Source of the DNA: ZC4RG17 sp036259475
GTDB lineage: Bacteria; Actinomycetota; Acidimicrobiia; Spongiisociales; ZC4RG35
Assembly: GCA_036259475.1 (NCBI GenBank)
Contig: DATABS010000008.1
Location: 1-16,858, forward strand
Direction of reading: 5' to 3'
Length of the DNA: 16,858 nt
In this document: one piece after another, positions 6,047 to 13,067 of the stretch
Layout: the number at the start of each line of letters is the position of its first letter
How positions within the stretch are numbered: the stretch's first letter is position 1
Notes under the pieces: model-generated
The model's input: the letters and a program-made list of their open reading frames with translations, nothing else
What the model was told of the DNA's origin: nothing
Database searches by the model: none
Translations under genes and position numbers: made by a program

Positions 6047-7738
6047 ATGGGAGGAGCCAACATTCCGGCGCTCGAACGACCGGCCATCCTCACCGTGTCC
6101 GATCGCGGATGGGGACTGGCGGCTGACCTGGCCGGCAGGTTCGGTGACGATTACGAGATCGTCGACTGCGCAGCCGTCCGGGACGCGGCGGCGGCACTGG
6201 AACGAATTACCGAAGCACATCGAGACGTCTCGTTGGTGGTCGCCGAAGCCAGGCTGCCAGATGGTGAGGGTGCCGACGTCCTCCAGCTGGTCCGTCCTCT
6301 CCAGCCCCACGCCATCCGATGTCTCATCGCTCCGATGATGGACCGGCGCGCCGCCGAACTCATCAGCGCATGGGTGAGCCTCGACATTGTCGACCACTAC
6401 ATCAATGCGCCGTGGGGCCACCCCGAGGTCAGGCTGTTCCCGGCCATCAGTGCCATGTTGTCCGAATGGTGGAGCAAGACACACCCGGACAGCGGCCCAG
6501 CGATCCTCGATGTCATCGCGCCTCCCAATTCCACCCGGAGCCATGAGCTTCGCGATCTGCTCGCCCGGAACGCGGTGCCGGCCCGGTTCCATGAATCGGG
6601 GAGCGAAGCCGCTCGTCGTCTGCTCGAACAACGGGGTGTGGAACTGTCGGGCGACGAGTTGATCGTCGTGACACAGACAGGTGCGCTGGTCGACCCGGAC
6701 AATCTCGAACTCGCCGATCATCTGGGGGCTGCCACACGGCCCCGAACGGATGCGTGTGACCTAGCGATCGTCGGAGGCGGACCGGCAGGCCTCTCGGCGG
6801 CCGTGTATGCCTCCTCCGAGGGTCTCGACACGGTGGTGATCGAAAAGGCCGCCATCGGCGGGCAGGCCGGGACCAGCAGCCACATCCGCAACTATCTCGG
6901 CTTCGCCCACGGGATCTCAGGAACGGACCTCGCCTCCAGAGCCTCCGAGCAGGCGTGGCAGTTCGGCACCGAGTTCGTGTTCATCAACCCCGTCACAGCA
7001 CTTGAGGCCCGATCCGGTGGATGGCGGGTGATCTTGGGGGACGACGCAACATTGGACGCCCGGGTGGTGATCTTGGCCACCGGCGTCCACTACCGCCGAC
7101 TCGACGCTTCTGGAGTCGATCGCCTACTGGGAGCCGGCGTTTACTACGGGGCCGCCGCGAGTGAGGCCCCCGCCTTCGCCGGCAAGGAGGTGTTCGTCGT
7201 GGGTGCCGGCAACTCGGCCGGCCAGGCCGCGGTCCATCTAGCCGAGTATGCCGCGAAAGTCAGCGTCGTCGCCCGGGGCCCCACCATTACGGACAGCATG
7301 TCCGACTACCTGGTCCAGCAGCTGGATCGCACCACCAACGTGACGGTGTTGACCGATACCACCGTTCGAGCTGTGTCAGGTGAGCATCGCCTCGCCAGTC
7401 TTGTCCTCAGGAACGGTGTCACAAACGACAACCACGAAGTGGCAGCGGACGGCCTATTCATCATGATCGGGGCTGTGCCAGACACCGGCTGGCTTCCTTC
7501 GGACCTGGCGCTCGACGAACGTGGTTACATCCTCACAGGACCCCGTGTTGCCGAACGGTGGAACCGAACCCGTCAGCCGCTGCCCTTCGAGACCAGCCTC
7601 CCCGGCGTGTTCGCCGTGGGTGATGTGCGCGCCGGTTCGGTCAAACGAGTCGCCGCGGCGGTGGGGGAAGGGTCGGTGTGTGTGACTCAAGTGCATCAGC
7701 TCCTGACACAGAGCGAAACGACGGAGGTCCGACGATGA
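6047..7738 (+). CDS. Pseudo-receiver / thioredoxin-like / thioredoxin-reductase-like fusion (563 aa)
   Basis: This belongs to the group annotated as fused response regulator/thioredoxin-disulfide reductase. Residues 11-145 are a receiver-like fold beginning PAILTVSDR. The phosphorylation residues are lost: the acidic pair has become Ser18-Asp19, the acceptor Asp is Glu68 (VVAEARLP), the Thr position is Ala95 and the Lys position is Ala121 (INAPW). Residues 150-228 resemble a glutaredoxin/thioredoxin-like linker without the active cysteine. Residues 237-563 are a class II pyridine-nucleotide oxidoreductase, with FAD motif GGGPAG (243-248), GGQAG (271-275), NAD(P) motif GAGNSAG (386-392) and a C-terminal FAVGD (522-526). 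The redox CxxC is replaced by AAAS (369-372), so it cannot be a classical thioredoxin reductase. Its stop overlaps the next gene (ATGA). Residue numbers assume ATG 6047. Confidence 0.88.
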   Translation: MGGANIPALERPAILTVSDRGWGLAADLAGRFGDDYEIVDCAAVRDAAAALERITEAHRDVSLVVAEARLPDGEGADVLQLVRPLQPHAIRCLIAPMMDRRAAELISAWVSLDIVDHYINAPWGHPEVRLFPAISAMLSEWWSKTHPDSGPAILDVIAPPNSTRSHELRDLLARNAVPARFHESGSEAARRLLEQRGVELSGDELIVVTQTGALVDPDNLELADHLGAATRPRTDACDLAIVGGGPAGLSAAVYASSEGLDTVVIEKAAIGGQAGTSSHIRNYLGFAHGISGTDLASRASEQAWQFGTEFVFINPVTALEARSGGWRVILGDDATLDARVVILATGVHYRRLDASGVDRLLGAGVYYGAAASEAPAFAGKEVFVVGAGNSAGQAAVHLAEYAAKVSVVARGPTITDSMSDYLVQQLDRTTNVTVLTDTTVRAVSGEHRLASLVLRNGVTNDNHEVAADGLFIMIGAVPDTGWLPSDLALDERGYILTGPRVAERWNRTRQPLPFETSLPGVFAVGDVRAGSVKRVAAAVGEGSVCVTQVHQLLTQSETTEVRR

Positions 7739-8067
7739 GCGAAGGAGGCATCGGTCTCCGTCGCTTCATTCCTTGGTTTCTGCGCCGAGGCGGCCCATGC
7801 TCGCACAGCCGCGAGGTGAACCCGGTTCCTCCGCCCACCGACGTCTGCCTTGAATGCGTCGCCCTCGACGACAGCTGGTTCCACCTACGCCAATGTCTGA
7901 TCTGCGGTCAGACGTCATGCTGTGACCAGTCGAAAAACAAGCACGCCGCGGCCCACTTCCAAGCAACCCGACATCCCATTATCCGCTCCGCCCAACCGGG
8001 TGAGGAATGGGAGTGGTGCTACCTCGACCAACGAATGGTGACCCCTGTACACCGGCAAACAGGATGA
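7735..8067 (+). CDS. UBP-type zinc finger protein (110 aa)
   Basis: This is a stand-alone zf-UBP domain, the fold that binds ubiquitin tails in eukaryotic deubiquitinases. Its bacterial ligand is unknown. Candidate zinc ligands are well preserved: Cys22 and His24 (PCSH), Cys38 and Cys41 (CLEC), Cys54 and Cys57 (CLIC), Cys62/Cys63, His70, His74 and His80, within the family pattern CCDQSKNKHAAAHF and HPIIRS. A start at 7735 gives a 4-nt overlap with the reductase gene and is preceded by GGAGG (7723-7727) at good spacing. An earlier in-frame start at 7678 would lie wholly inside the reductase and lacks such a site. From memory of annotated genomes, this small protein recurs beside receiver/reductase fusions, which suggests a functional partnership such as protein docking or electron transfer control. 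Confidence 0.9.
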   Translation: MSEGGIGLRRFIPWFLRRGGPCSHSREVNPVPPPTDVCLECVALDDSWFHLRQCLICGQTSCCDQSKNKHAAAHFQATRHPIIRSAQPGEEWEWCYLDQRMVTPVHRQTG

Positions 8068-9809
8068 ACATGCCGACCAATCAACGCACCCATACTCGAT
8101 CACGACTTGCAGACTGGCTGCCAGTTGACACGAACGAGTCTCCCAACACGTCGAAAGACGGGGCGAAGCAGACGCCCGAAACCCGGTCGCTGCGACGGAC
8201 GCTTTCTTGGCGTCCTTCGCTGTTGGGGTTGATTGTCGGTCTGTTCTTCCTCGCCGGCTCTCTCATCCCGGGCATCCTGCCGCGTCCTTGGCAGGTGCAG
8301 GGTGTGGTCTCGGGGCTGGCTCTCGCCATCGGCTACGGGATTGGGTCGACTACCGCTGGGGTCTGGCATCGGTTCCGGCGTGAAGTCCAAATTCGGAAGT
8401 GGCCGACCATTGCAGCGCTCGTGGCCTCCACTGCGCTGGTCATCTGGTCACTCATCATCCATGCCTTGTGGCGAGCCGATGTCGCGGTTCTCATGGACAC
8501 CGAGCTCCCCCTTCTCCCTTATCTGCCCCGCGTGTTGGTTACCGCCTTCGTCGCCGGACTTTTCCTCATTTTGCTCGGTCGAGGTCTCCACGCGGTGTTC
8601 AGGTCGTACCGTCGTCTCCTCAGCCGGATGGTCCCCGGCTGGTTGGCTGTCTTAGTAACACTGCTTACCGCCGGGGTGGCGGCAGTGCTCTTCTTCGATC
8701 TGGTGTTGTTGAGTCGGGTGGTCCCGGCAGTCGAGGAGGCTCATCGAACCTCCGATCGGCGCTTTGAGCCAGGTATCACCCCGCCCAACTCCGAGGCGCT
8801 CGCCGGAGGCCCCAAGTCGCTGATCGACTGGGCAACGATGGGCAGCCAGGGACGCGCCTTCGTCGCCCAGACCCCGACGACGACAGAGCTGGCGGCGTTC
8901 TCTGGCAATCGGCCGCTTGAGCCGGTCAGGATATATGTGGGGCTAGAGACAGCTCACGATGCTGAAGCCAGAGCGGCCCTGGCGGTGGACGAGATGGAGC
9001 GAGCCGGTGCGTTCGATAGGCAGGTGATCGTGCTCATTGCTCCAACCGGGAGCGGGTGGATCGACCCGTACGCCATCGATGGCATCGAATACATGTACAA
9101 CGGCGATACTGCCGCAGTCGCCGTTCAGTACTCCTACCTCGCTAGTTGGATGGTGATGATCGGCAATCAGGACCTCGCCAGCGACGCCGCGCGGGCGTTG
9201 CTGTCCGAAGTCCTCGAGCGGCTGGACCAGGAGCCGGACGGGGACAGGCCGATGCTTCTCCTTTATGGGGAGAGCCTCGGCGCCTTTGGATGGGAACGTC
9301 TCTTCGAAGACCTCGGCGACGTCATCGATACCGTCGACGGCGCCTTGTGGGTCGGACCCCCACGGTCGGGAAAGCTCTGGCAGAGCCTTGTCGCTCGCCG
9401 GGACGCCGGGTCACCTGTCTGGCAACCCGTATACCGGGAAGGACAGACGGTCAGGTTCGGAGCCGACGGCGAGGCGCTCGCCTCGCCGGACAGTCGATGG
9501 GATCCGCCACGCGTGGTCTATCTCCAGCACCCTTCCGACCCGATCACTTGGTGGACACCGGAGCTTCTACTCAAGCGACCCGAGTGGCTCGATCCTCCTC
9601 TAGGCACCGACATCTCCCACCACATGCCCTATCTTCCCGTGGTGACGTTCTGGCATATAGCGGTAGACCTGGCAGTAGGGACCAACGCTCCGCCGGGCCA
9701 TGGGCACAAGTTCGGGACGGCACAACCCGAGGCGTGGTCGCTGATCGCCCCACCCGCCGGATGGACGACGGCTGACACCGAGAGACTCGTCGCCGTATTC
9801 GATGAGTAA
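8064..9809 (+). CDS. Membrane alpha/beta hydrolase, Abhydrolase_9 family (581 aa)
   Basis: The N-terminal half is a membrane domain with hydrophobic segments near 52-70, 78-97, 115-135, 155-173 and 192-217 (Abhydrolase_9_N). The C-terminal half (about 235-570) is a serine hydrolase domain: nucleophile elbow GESLG with Ser404, a probable acid Asp492 in HPSDPITWW, and a probable catalytic His in GHGHKFG (546-548). The start at 8064 overlaps the zinc-finger stop by 4 nt (ATGA), and a second ATG at 8070 is equally possible. The longer start at 8007 would overlap the neighbour by 61 nt and adds a non-family tail. The substrate is unknown, and a lipid or ester at the membrane is a reasonable guess. 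It is the last gene of the three-gene operon. Confidence 0.9.
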   Translation: MNMPTNQRTHTRSRLADWLPVDTNESPNTSKDGAKQTPETRSLRRTLSWRPSLLGLIVGLFFLAGSLIPGILPRPWQVQGVVSGLALAIGYGIGSTTAGVWHRFRREVQIRKWPTIAALVASTALVIWSLIIHALWRADVAVLMDTELPLLPYLPRVLVTAFVAGLFLILLGRGLHAVFRSYRRLLSRMVPGWLAVLVTLLTAGVAAVLFFDLVLLSRVVPAVEEAHRTSDRRFEPGITPPNSEALAGGPKSLIDWATMGSQGRAFVAQTPTTTELAAFSGNRPLEPVRIYVGLETAHDAEARAALAVDEMERAGAFDRQVIVLIAPTGSGWIDPYAIDGIEYMYNGDTAAVAVQYSYLASWMVMIGNQDLASDAARALLSEVLERLDQEPDGDRPMLLLYGESLGAFGWERLFEDLGDVIDTVDGALWVGPPRSGKLWQSLVARRDAGSPVWQPVYREGQTVRFGADGEALASPDSRWDPPRVVYLQHPSDPITWWTPELLLKRPEWLDPPLGTDISHHMPYLPVVTFWHIAVDLAVGTNAPPGHGHKFGTAQPEAWSLIAPPAGWTTADTERLVAVFDE

Positions 9810-9829
9810 AGAGATGATGACGTGAAGCG

Positions 9830-9877
9830 GACCCCACGATCGACTCGATTGCGACTCCGGGTTTGCTGTCGTGGGTC
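9830..9877 (+). terminator. Weak terminator-like hairpin after the hydrolase gene
   Basis: GACCCCACGA (9830-9839) pairs with TCGTGGGTC (9869-9877), giving 9 bp with one bulged C. The loop is 29 nt and there is no T-run, so this is a tentative end of the three-gene operon. Confidence 0.25.
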
Positions 9878-9976
9878 ATGCGAGCGCCATTGCCGCGGCG
9901 AGGGGTGTGAGCGGTGCCGGATATGATCGCGTCGGGGGTCCTCTCGGGAGGAGACATCACGAGAGTGGACTGTGAT

Positions 9977-10124
9977 CGAGTCGGGAGCCTCGACGAGAGC
10001 TCGGGCGATCTCAACGCGTGATTGGACTCCTGGTGTTGAAGATGTTTCGGATGTGCGGTTCAACTGTCTTGGTGCTGAGAAACAGCGTGTCTGCGATCTC
10101 CCGGTTGGTCGGCCCTTCCTGACG
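9977..10124 (-). pseudogene. LuxR-type helix-turn-helix remnant
   Basis: On the minus strand, 10124 to about 10033 encodes TNREIADTLFLSTKTVEPHI followed by RNIFNT, a clear LuxR/NarL DNA-binding helix-turn-helix. The reading then slips, and the family continuation PGVQSRVEIARALVEA appears in the neighbouring frame down to about 9977. No receiver, ATPase or other N-terminal part can be recognised upstream (10125-10386), and no start codon fits. It is the tail of a regulator that has lost its front and taken at least one indel. The rest of the gene-free stretch 9810-10386 contains only the hairpins listed separately. Confidence 0.75.
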
Positions 10125-10284
10125 GTGTTCTCCGCTGATGCGGTACTGGTGCCCAACGGCCCAACACAGGCCGACATCACCTGGTATCGGGTAAGAACCA
10201 TTCCGAAGCCCTCGGCTGATGAGCTCTAGGGGTCATCGTTGTCCGAAAGGCTGCTGGAGCCTGCAGCCCACTCGGCGAAGGTTG

Positions 10285-10332
10285 AGTCTCGAACCGGGCC
10301 GTCTTTGGCGGCCGAACCGATGAATCGAGACT
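10285..10332. promoter_or_regulatory. Nested inverted repeat upstream of the split-barrel gene
   Basis: AGTCTCGA (10285-10292) and TCGAGACT (10325-10332) are perfect inverted copies. Inside them GGCCG (10297-10301) and CGGCC (10309-10313) form a second stem with a 7-nt loop. The element ends about 55 nt before the gene at 10387. It could be an operator, a structured leader or an old terminator. No known riboswitch is recognised. Confidence 0.35.
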
Positions 10333-10386
10333 GCCGCGGCGGTCTAGTGGCGGTATGGCGTTGAAAACTCCTCTGAGAACGGAGAG

Positions 10387-10908
10387 ATGATGAACACACC
10401 AGTCACCCAGATCGACGAACGCTTCAGCGACCCGGGCGCCGAACCCTCTACTTGGGAGGCGGCCCGCCAGGTGCTCGAGTCGGCCCAGCTCGGATGGCTG
10501 ACGACGGTCAGGGCCGACGGTCGCCCCCACGTGACACCACTGGTGCCGGTGTGGTCCGAGGGACTCCTTTACTTCACGACCGGACCGGACGAGCAGAAGG
10601 CCCTCAACCTCGCCTCCAACCCCAACGTCGTCCTCACCACGGGGTGCAACGGATGGAAAGATGGCTTGGACGTGGTGGTGGAGGGCGAGGCCCGCCGCAT
10701 CACCGATCGCCCGACCCTCGAACGTCTGTCCGCGGGGTGGAAGGGCAAGTGGGATGGAAGCTGGCAGTTCGACGTGATCGACGAAGCATTCGAGAACGAG
10801 GTCGGAGGCCCGGCGTTCGTCTTCGGGGTGGAACCGACGAAGGTGCTCGCATTCGGCAAAGGCACCTTCACTCACACGCGTCACCTGTTCACCGCTCCCC
10901 GAGGGTAG
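10387..10908 (+). CDS. Pyridoxamine 5'-phosphate oxidase-like FMN/F420 split-barrel protein (173 aa)
   Basis: This is a cytoplasmic flavin- or F420-binding split beta-barrel protein. Visible family features are LGWLTTVRADGRPHVTPLVP (about 36-55, strands 1-2 with the cofactor-binding turn), GLLYFTTGPDEQKALNLASN (about 59-78) and VVVEGEARRI (about 98-107). The long WKGKWDGSWQFDVIDEAF insert and the C-terminal PTKVLAFGKG resemble actinobacterial members. Whether it binds FMN or F420, and its substrate, cannot be told. The ribosome-binding site GGAGAG (10381-10386) touches the ATG at 10387, so Met2 at 10390 may be the true start. A strong bidirectional terminator follows. Confidence 0.88.
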   Translation: MMNTPVTQIDERFSDPGAEPSTWEAARQVLESAQLGWLTTVRADGRPHVTPLVPVWSEGLLYFTTGPDEQKALNLASNPNVVLTTGCNGWKDGLDVVVEGEARRITDRPTLERLSAGWKGKWDGSWQFDVIDEAFENEVGGPAFVFGVEPTKVLAFGKGTFTHTRHLFTAPRG

Positions 10909-10919
10909 AAGTCGCTGGT

Positions 10920-10956
10920 TTGGTGGCCCGGACCACCGGCCGGTCCGGGCCACCAA
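10920..10956. terminator. Strong hairpin between convergent genes
   Basis: A perfect 15-bp stem (10920-10934 with 10942-10956, core GGTGGCCCGGACC) has a 7-nt loop. It lies 11 nt after the stop of the plus-strand gene and 24 nt beyond the end of the minus-strand gene, so it can serve both directions. There is no T-run, as is common in high-GC actinobacteria. Confidence 0.75.
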
Positions 10957-10979
10957 TGGCTCGCCCTGGCGGGCCGAAT

Positions 10980-11363
10980 TCAGAGGCTGAGGATGACGGC
11001 TGTCGCCACCAGCTTGAGGAGCCAGTCGCCTCCGTGGAGGGCGGCCAGTCGCCAGGAGGTGCGTTCGTGGAGGATCGCACCTACCCAGAGTATGAGCGGG
11101 AACCCGATCCAGAGGACGAGCCCGAAGACCGCCCCTTCGCTCCAGCCCCTGACACCTGCCAGGTTGGTCAGGACGGCCACCACCGTCACCAGGACGAAGG
11201 CCCTCAGCAGTTCGGCCACGATGAGCCAAAGTGACATGGTCCGGGTTGTGTCGTCTCCAGCGACCGATGGTCGCGCCACGACGGTGTAGTAGGCGCCACT
11301 CAGGAGGAAGGCGACGACGGTCGCCACCAGCACCATGGTGACTTCCAGGTCGGGCATCGTCAT
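10980..11363 (-). CDS. DUF1761-like integral membrane protein (127 aa)
   Basis: This small protein has four predicted membrane segments, near residues 9-28, 44-65, 78-99 and 107-125. Features fit the DUF1761 family: a short N-terminal segment ending AYYTVVA, the VLWIGFPLILW stretch and the closing motif HERTSWRLAALHGGDWLLK. The biochemical function of the family is not known. The ATG overlaps the stop of the upstream SRPBCC-like gene by 4 nt (ATGA), so both are made from one transcript. The strong hairpin at 10920-10956 ends it. Confidence 0.8.
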   Translation of the reverse strand: MTMPDLEVTMVLVATVVAFLLSGAYYTVVARPSVAGDDTTRTMSLWLIVAELLRAFVLVTVVAVLTNLAGVRGWSEGAVFGLVLWIGFPLILWVGAILHERTSWRLAALHGGDWLLKLVATAVILSL

Positions 11364-12031
11364 GACGTGCCCTCTAGATGAGACCGAAGCCTGTCGAGAC
11401 CGCTCCGCCAGAGTTGCTTCATCTCCTCGGCGGCGGCTGCGTCCGGCAGGCGGAGGTGCTCGACGCTCACCACGCTCTTCGTCTCCGACTTGGGGCCGAA
11501 GCTCACGTGAACCCGGGTGCCGTCGTCATCCCAGTCGAAGCGGGCGGTCCTCGGACGGGTGCCCGACCGGGGGCGGAGGCGGTCCTCGGTCAGCCATTCG
11601 ACGCGGCGCTCCGCCCCGGTGAAGGCGTCGTATAGCTCGTCGACCGGCACGGCGACCGTCTTGGAGGCGGTGGCTGCGTAACCGTCGGCCCGCTCACCCA
11701 CTTCACGCCCACCCCGAGCTCGCTCGTAGCTGGTCGTGATCGCCTGCGCGTTCCAGGCCAGCGGGTCGATGCCCAGCTCGGCCGCCACCTTGCGGGCGAT
11801 CTCGCGGTGGCTCAGTTCGGTGGCGCTCCACGAGTCCAGCCGGTCGAACCAGTCCTCCCATCCCCGCCCGGTTCGGGCCCGGATCGTCTCGTCCGATGTT
11901 ACGAGCGCCGGCTCTTCCGAGTCCGACGGTTGGGAGGCGGCGAGAATCACGGCCCGGGCGGTGGTATAGCTCTCACCCGTCTTCGCCATACGTTCTCGCA
12001 CCAGGCGCTTGAAGGATCTCTGCCTGGTCAA
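11360..12031 (-). CDS. SRPBCC (AHSA1-like) protein with N-terminal helical domains, TTG start (223 aa)
   Basis: Residues 1-35 (QRSFKRLVRERMAKTGESYT) form a basic segment seen in actinobacterial relatives. Residues about 55-115 (GWEDWFDRLDSW, HREIARKVAAELGID, YERARGGREVG) resemble a DUF4287-like helical domain. Residues about 120-220 match the SRPBCC/AHSA1 fold, starting SKTVAVPVDELYDAF and ending with the long helix EEMKQLWRSGLDRLRSHL. That fold forms a hydrophobic cavity, but the ligand is unknown. The TTG start at 12031 is well supported by AAGGAG, with 6 nt between it and the codon. The first internal ATG (codon 15) would cut the conserved basic segment. The gene overlaps the DUF1761 gene by 4 nt. 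Confidence 0.85.
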   Translation of the reverse strand: MTRQRSFKRLVRERMAKTGESYTTARAVILAASQPSDSEEPALVTSDETIRARTGRGWEDWFDRLDSWSATELSHREIARKVAAELGIDPLAWNAQAITTSYERARGGREVGERADGYAATASKTVAVPVDELYDAFTGAERRVEWLTEDRLRPRSGTRPRTARFDWDDDGTRVHVSFGPKSETKSVVSVEHLRLPDAAAAEEMKQLWRSGLDRLRSHLEGTS

Positions 12032-12436
12032 CGTCTGCTCCTTCTCTCGGGCGGAGCGCCACGACCCACGCTCACGACGCCCCGCCGGGAAGGGCTACAC
12101 AACCGGCGTCCCGGGAACTCGAGTTCCCTTTGCCCCCGCTGATGCCGGCTGCGTGGGCGCCGGAGCCGGGGGTTGGGCGGCGGGACGTCGCCCGATTCCA
12201 CTTTACAAACACAGACCCCCGGCCGCGCCAGAACTCATCGCTCCACCGACATCTGGTTTCTTTGCTCCATGTGAGTGCGCCGCTTGCGGCCGGAGAGACC
12301 TCGTTGGCCATCTTGGAGAGAAGGTGGGGCCGACATCCTCGAAGCGATGACGAGCCGCGAGTCATAAGGGAGAATCCGCGTTCCGGGCCAGAATGATCTA
12401 CTGAGGGGACCAGGAAACGACTCGAAGGAGATCATC
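12032..12436. other. Gene-free divergent intergenic region
   Basis: This 405-nt gap separates the minus-strand SRPBCC gene from the plus-strand split-barrel gene, so it must hold both promoters. It contains the 16-nt palindrome at 12113-12128 and, near the plus gene, ATGATCT (12393-12399) inverted as AGATCAT (12429-12435). Frames at 12225-12370 show a short Cys-rich stretch (CECAACGRRD) and possible frame changes, but nothing I can name. No tRNA or transposon ends are seen. Confidence 0.5.
12113..12128. promoter_or_regulatory. Perfect 16-nt palindrome, operator candidate
   Basis: GGGAACTCGAGTTCCC is fully self-complementary. Its core GAAC-N4-GTTC has the spacing of Gram-positive LexA (SOS) boxes, although the flanking bases are G/C where mycobacterial boxes have TC/GA. 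It lies 82 nt upstream of the TTG start of the SRPBCC gene, a position suited to an operator. Confidence 0.45.
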
Positions 12437-12937
12437 ATGCAACCGAACGAGGTCAGCGAGGTACTGAACCGACCGATCAGCCAGGAGCTGTTGGCCCGCG
12501 ACGTGACCCGCTTGGCCTATGTTGCCCGGGACGGCACACCCCGCAATGTCCCGATCGGGTTCGTGTGGAACGGCTCGGAGATCGTCATGTGCACGACGAA
12601 GAACGCTCCGAAGCTTCAGCCCCTGAGCGAGAACCCGGCGGTCGCCCTGACGATCGACACCGAAGTCCACCCACCCAAGATCCTGCTCATCCGGGGTCGG
12701 GCCGAGCTCGACTTCGTCGATGGAATCCCGGACGAGTATCTCCAGGCGAACAGCACCTACGAGATGACGCCCGAGCAGCGGGTCGAGTGGGAGGCGGAGG
12801 TGCGTTCGCTCTACCACGACGGCATGGTCCGGATTGTCGTGACCCCGAACTGGGCGAAGCTGATCGACTTCGAGACGACTCTGCCGAGCGCGGTGGAGGA
12901 GTTGGTCCGGCAGCGGGAGGAACGTCAGCACGGATGA
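12437..12937 (+). CDS. Pyridoxamine 5'-phosphate oxidase-like FMN/F420 split-barrel protein (166 aa)
   Basis: This is a second split-barrel protein, from a different subgroup than the gene at 10387. Strand 1-2 reads VTRLAYVARDGTPRNVPIGF (about 23-42) and is followed by VWNGSEIVMCTTKNAPKLQP (about 43-62), the usual cofactor-phosphate region. NPAVALTIDTE and LLIRGRAELDFVDGIPDEYL follow. Members are often annotated as general-stress or F420-dependent proteins, but the activity is not evident here. The ribosome-binding site AAGGAG (12425-12430) is 6 nt from the ATG. The AGATCAT next to it can pair with an upstream copy at 12393-12399, possibly shaping the leader. Confidence 0.87.
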   Translation: MQPNEVSEVLNRPISQELLARDVTRLAYVARDGTPRNVPIGFVWNGSEIVMCTTKNAPKLQPLSENPAVALTIDTEVHPPKILLIRGRAELDFVDGIPDEYLQANSTYEMTPEQRVEWEAEVRSLYHDGMVRIVVTPNWAKLIDFETTLPSAVEELVRQREERQHG

Positions 12938-13067
12938 GCGGAGCTCCATGGCGCGCATTGGCCGCGAGGGTGGCCCGGCCGGTCGACTGGCCACCGGACT
13001 CGACCGATGAGTTCCGGCCGCAGGAATCGTCTCATCACCTGACAACTTTCAACTGAGAGAGGAAGCC

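Noticed and set aside
10177..11229. A 350-codon minus-strand open frame
   Set aside because: It crosses the split-barrel gene, the strong terminator and the DUF1761 gene, and its composition is low in complexity and Arg-rich.
12225..12370. Small zinc-binding protein (CECAACGRRD and continuing)
   Set aside because: The Cys pattern is suggestive, but the surrounding frame is not protein-like, a further Cys pair is missing and no start fits.
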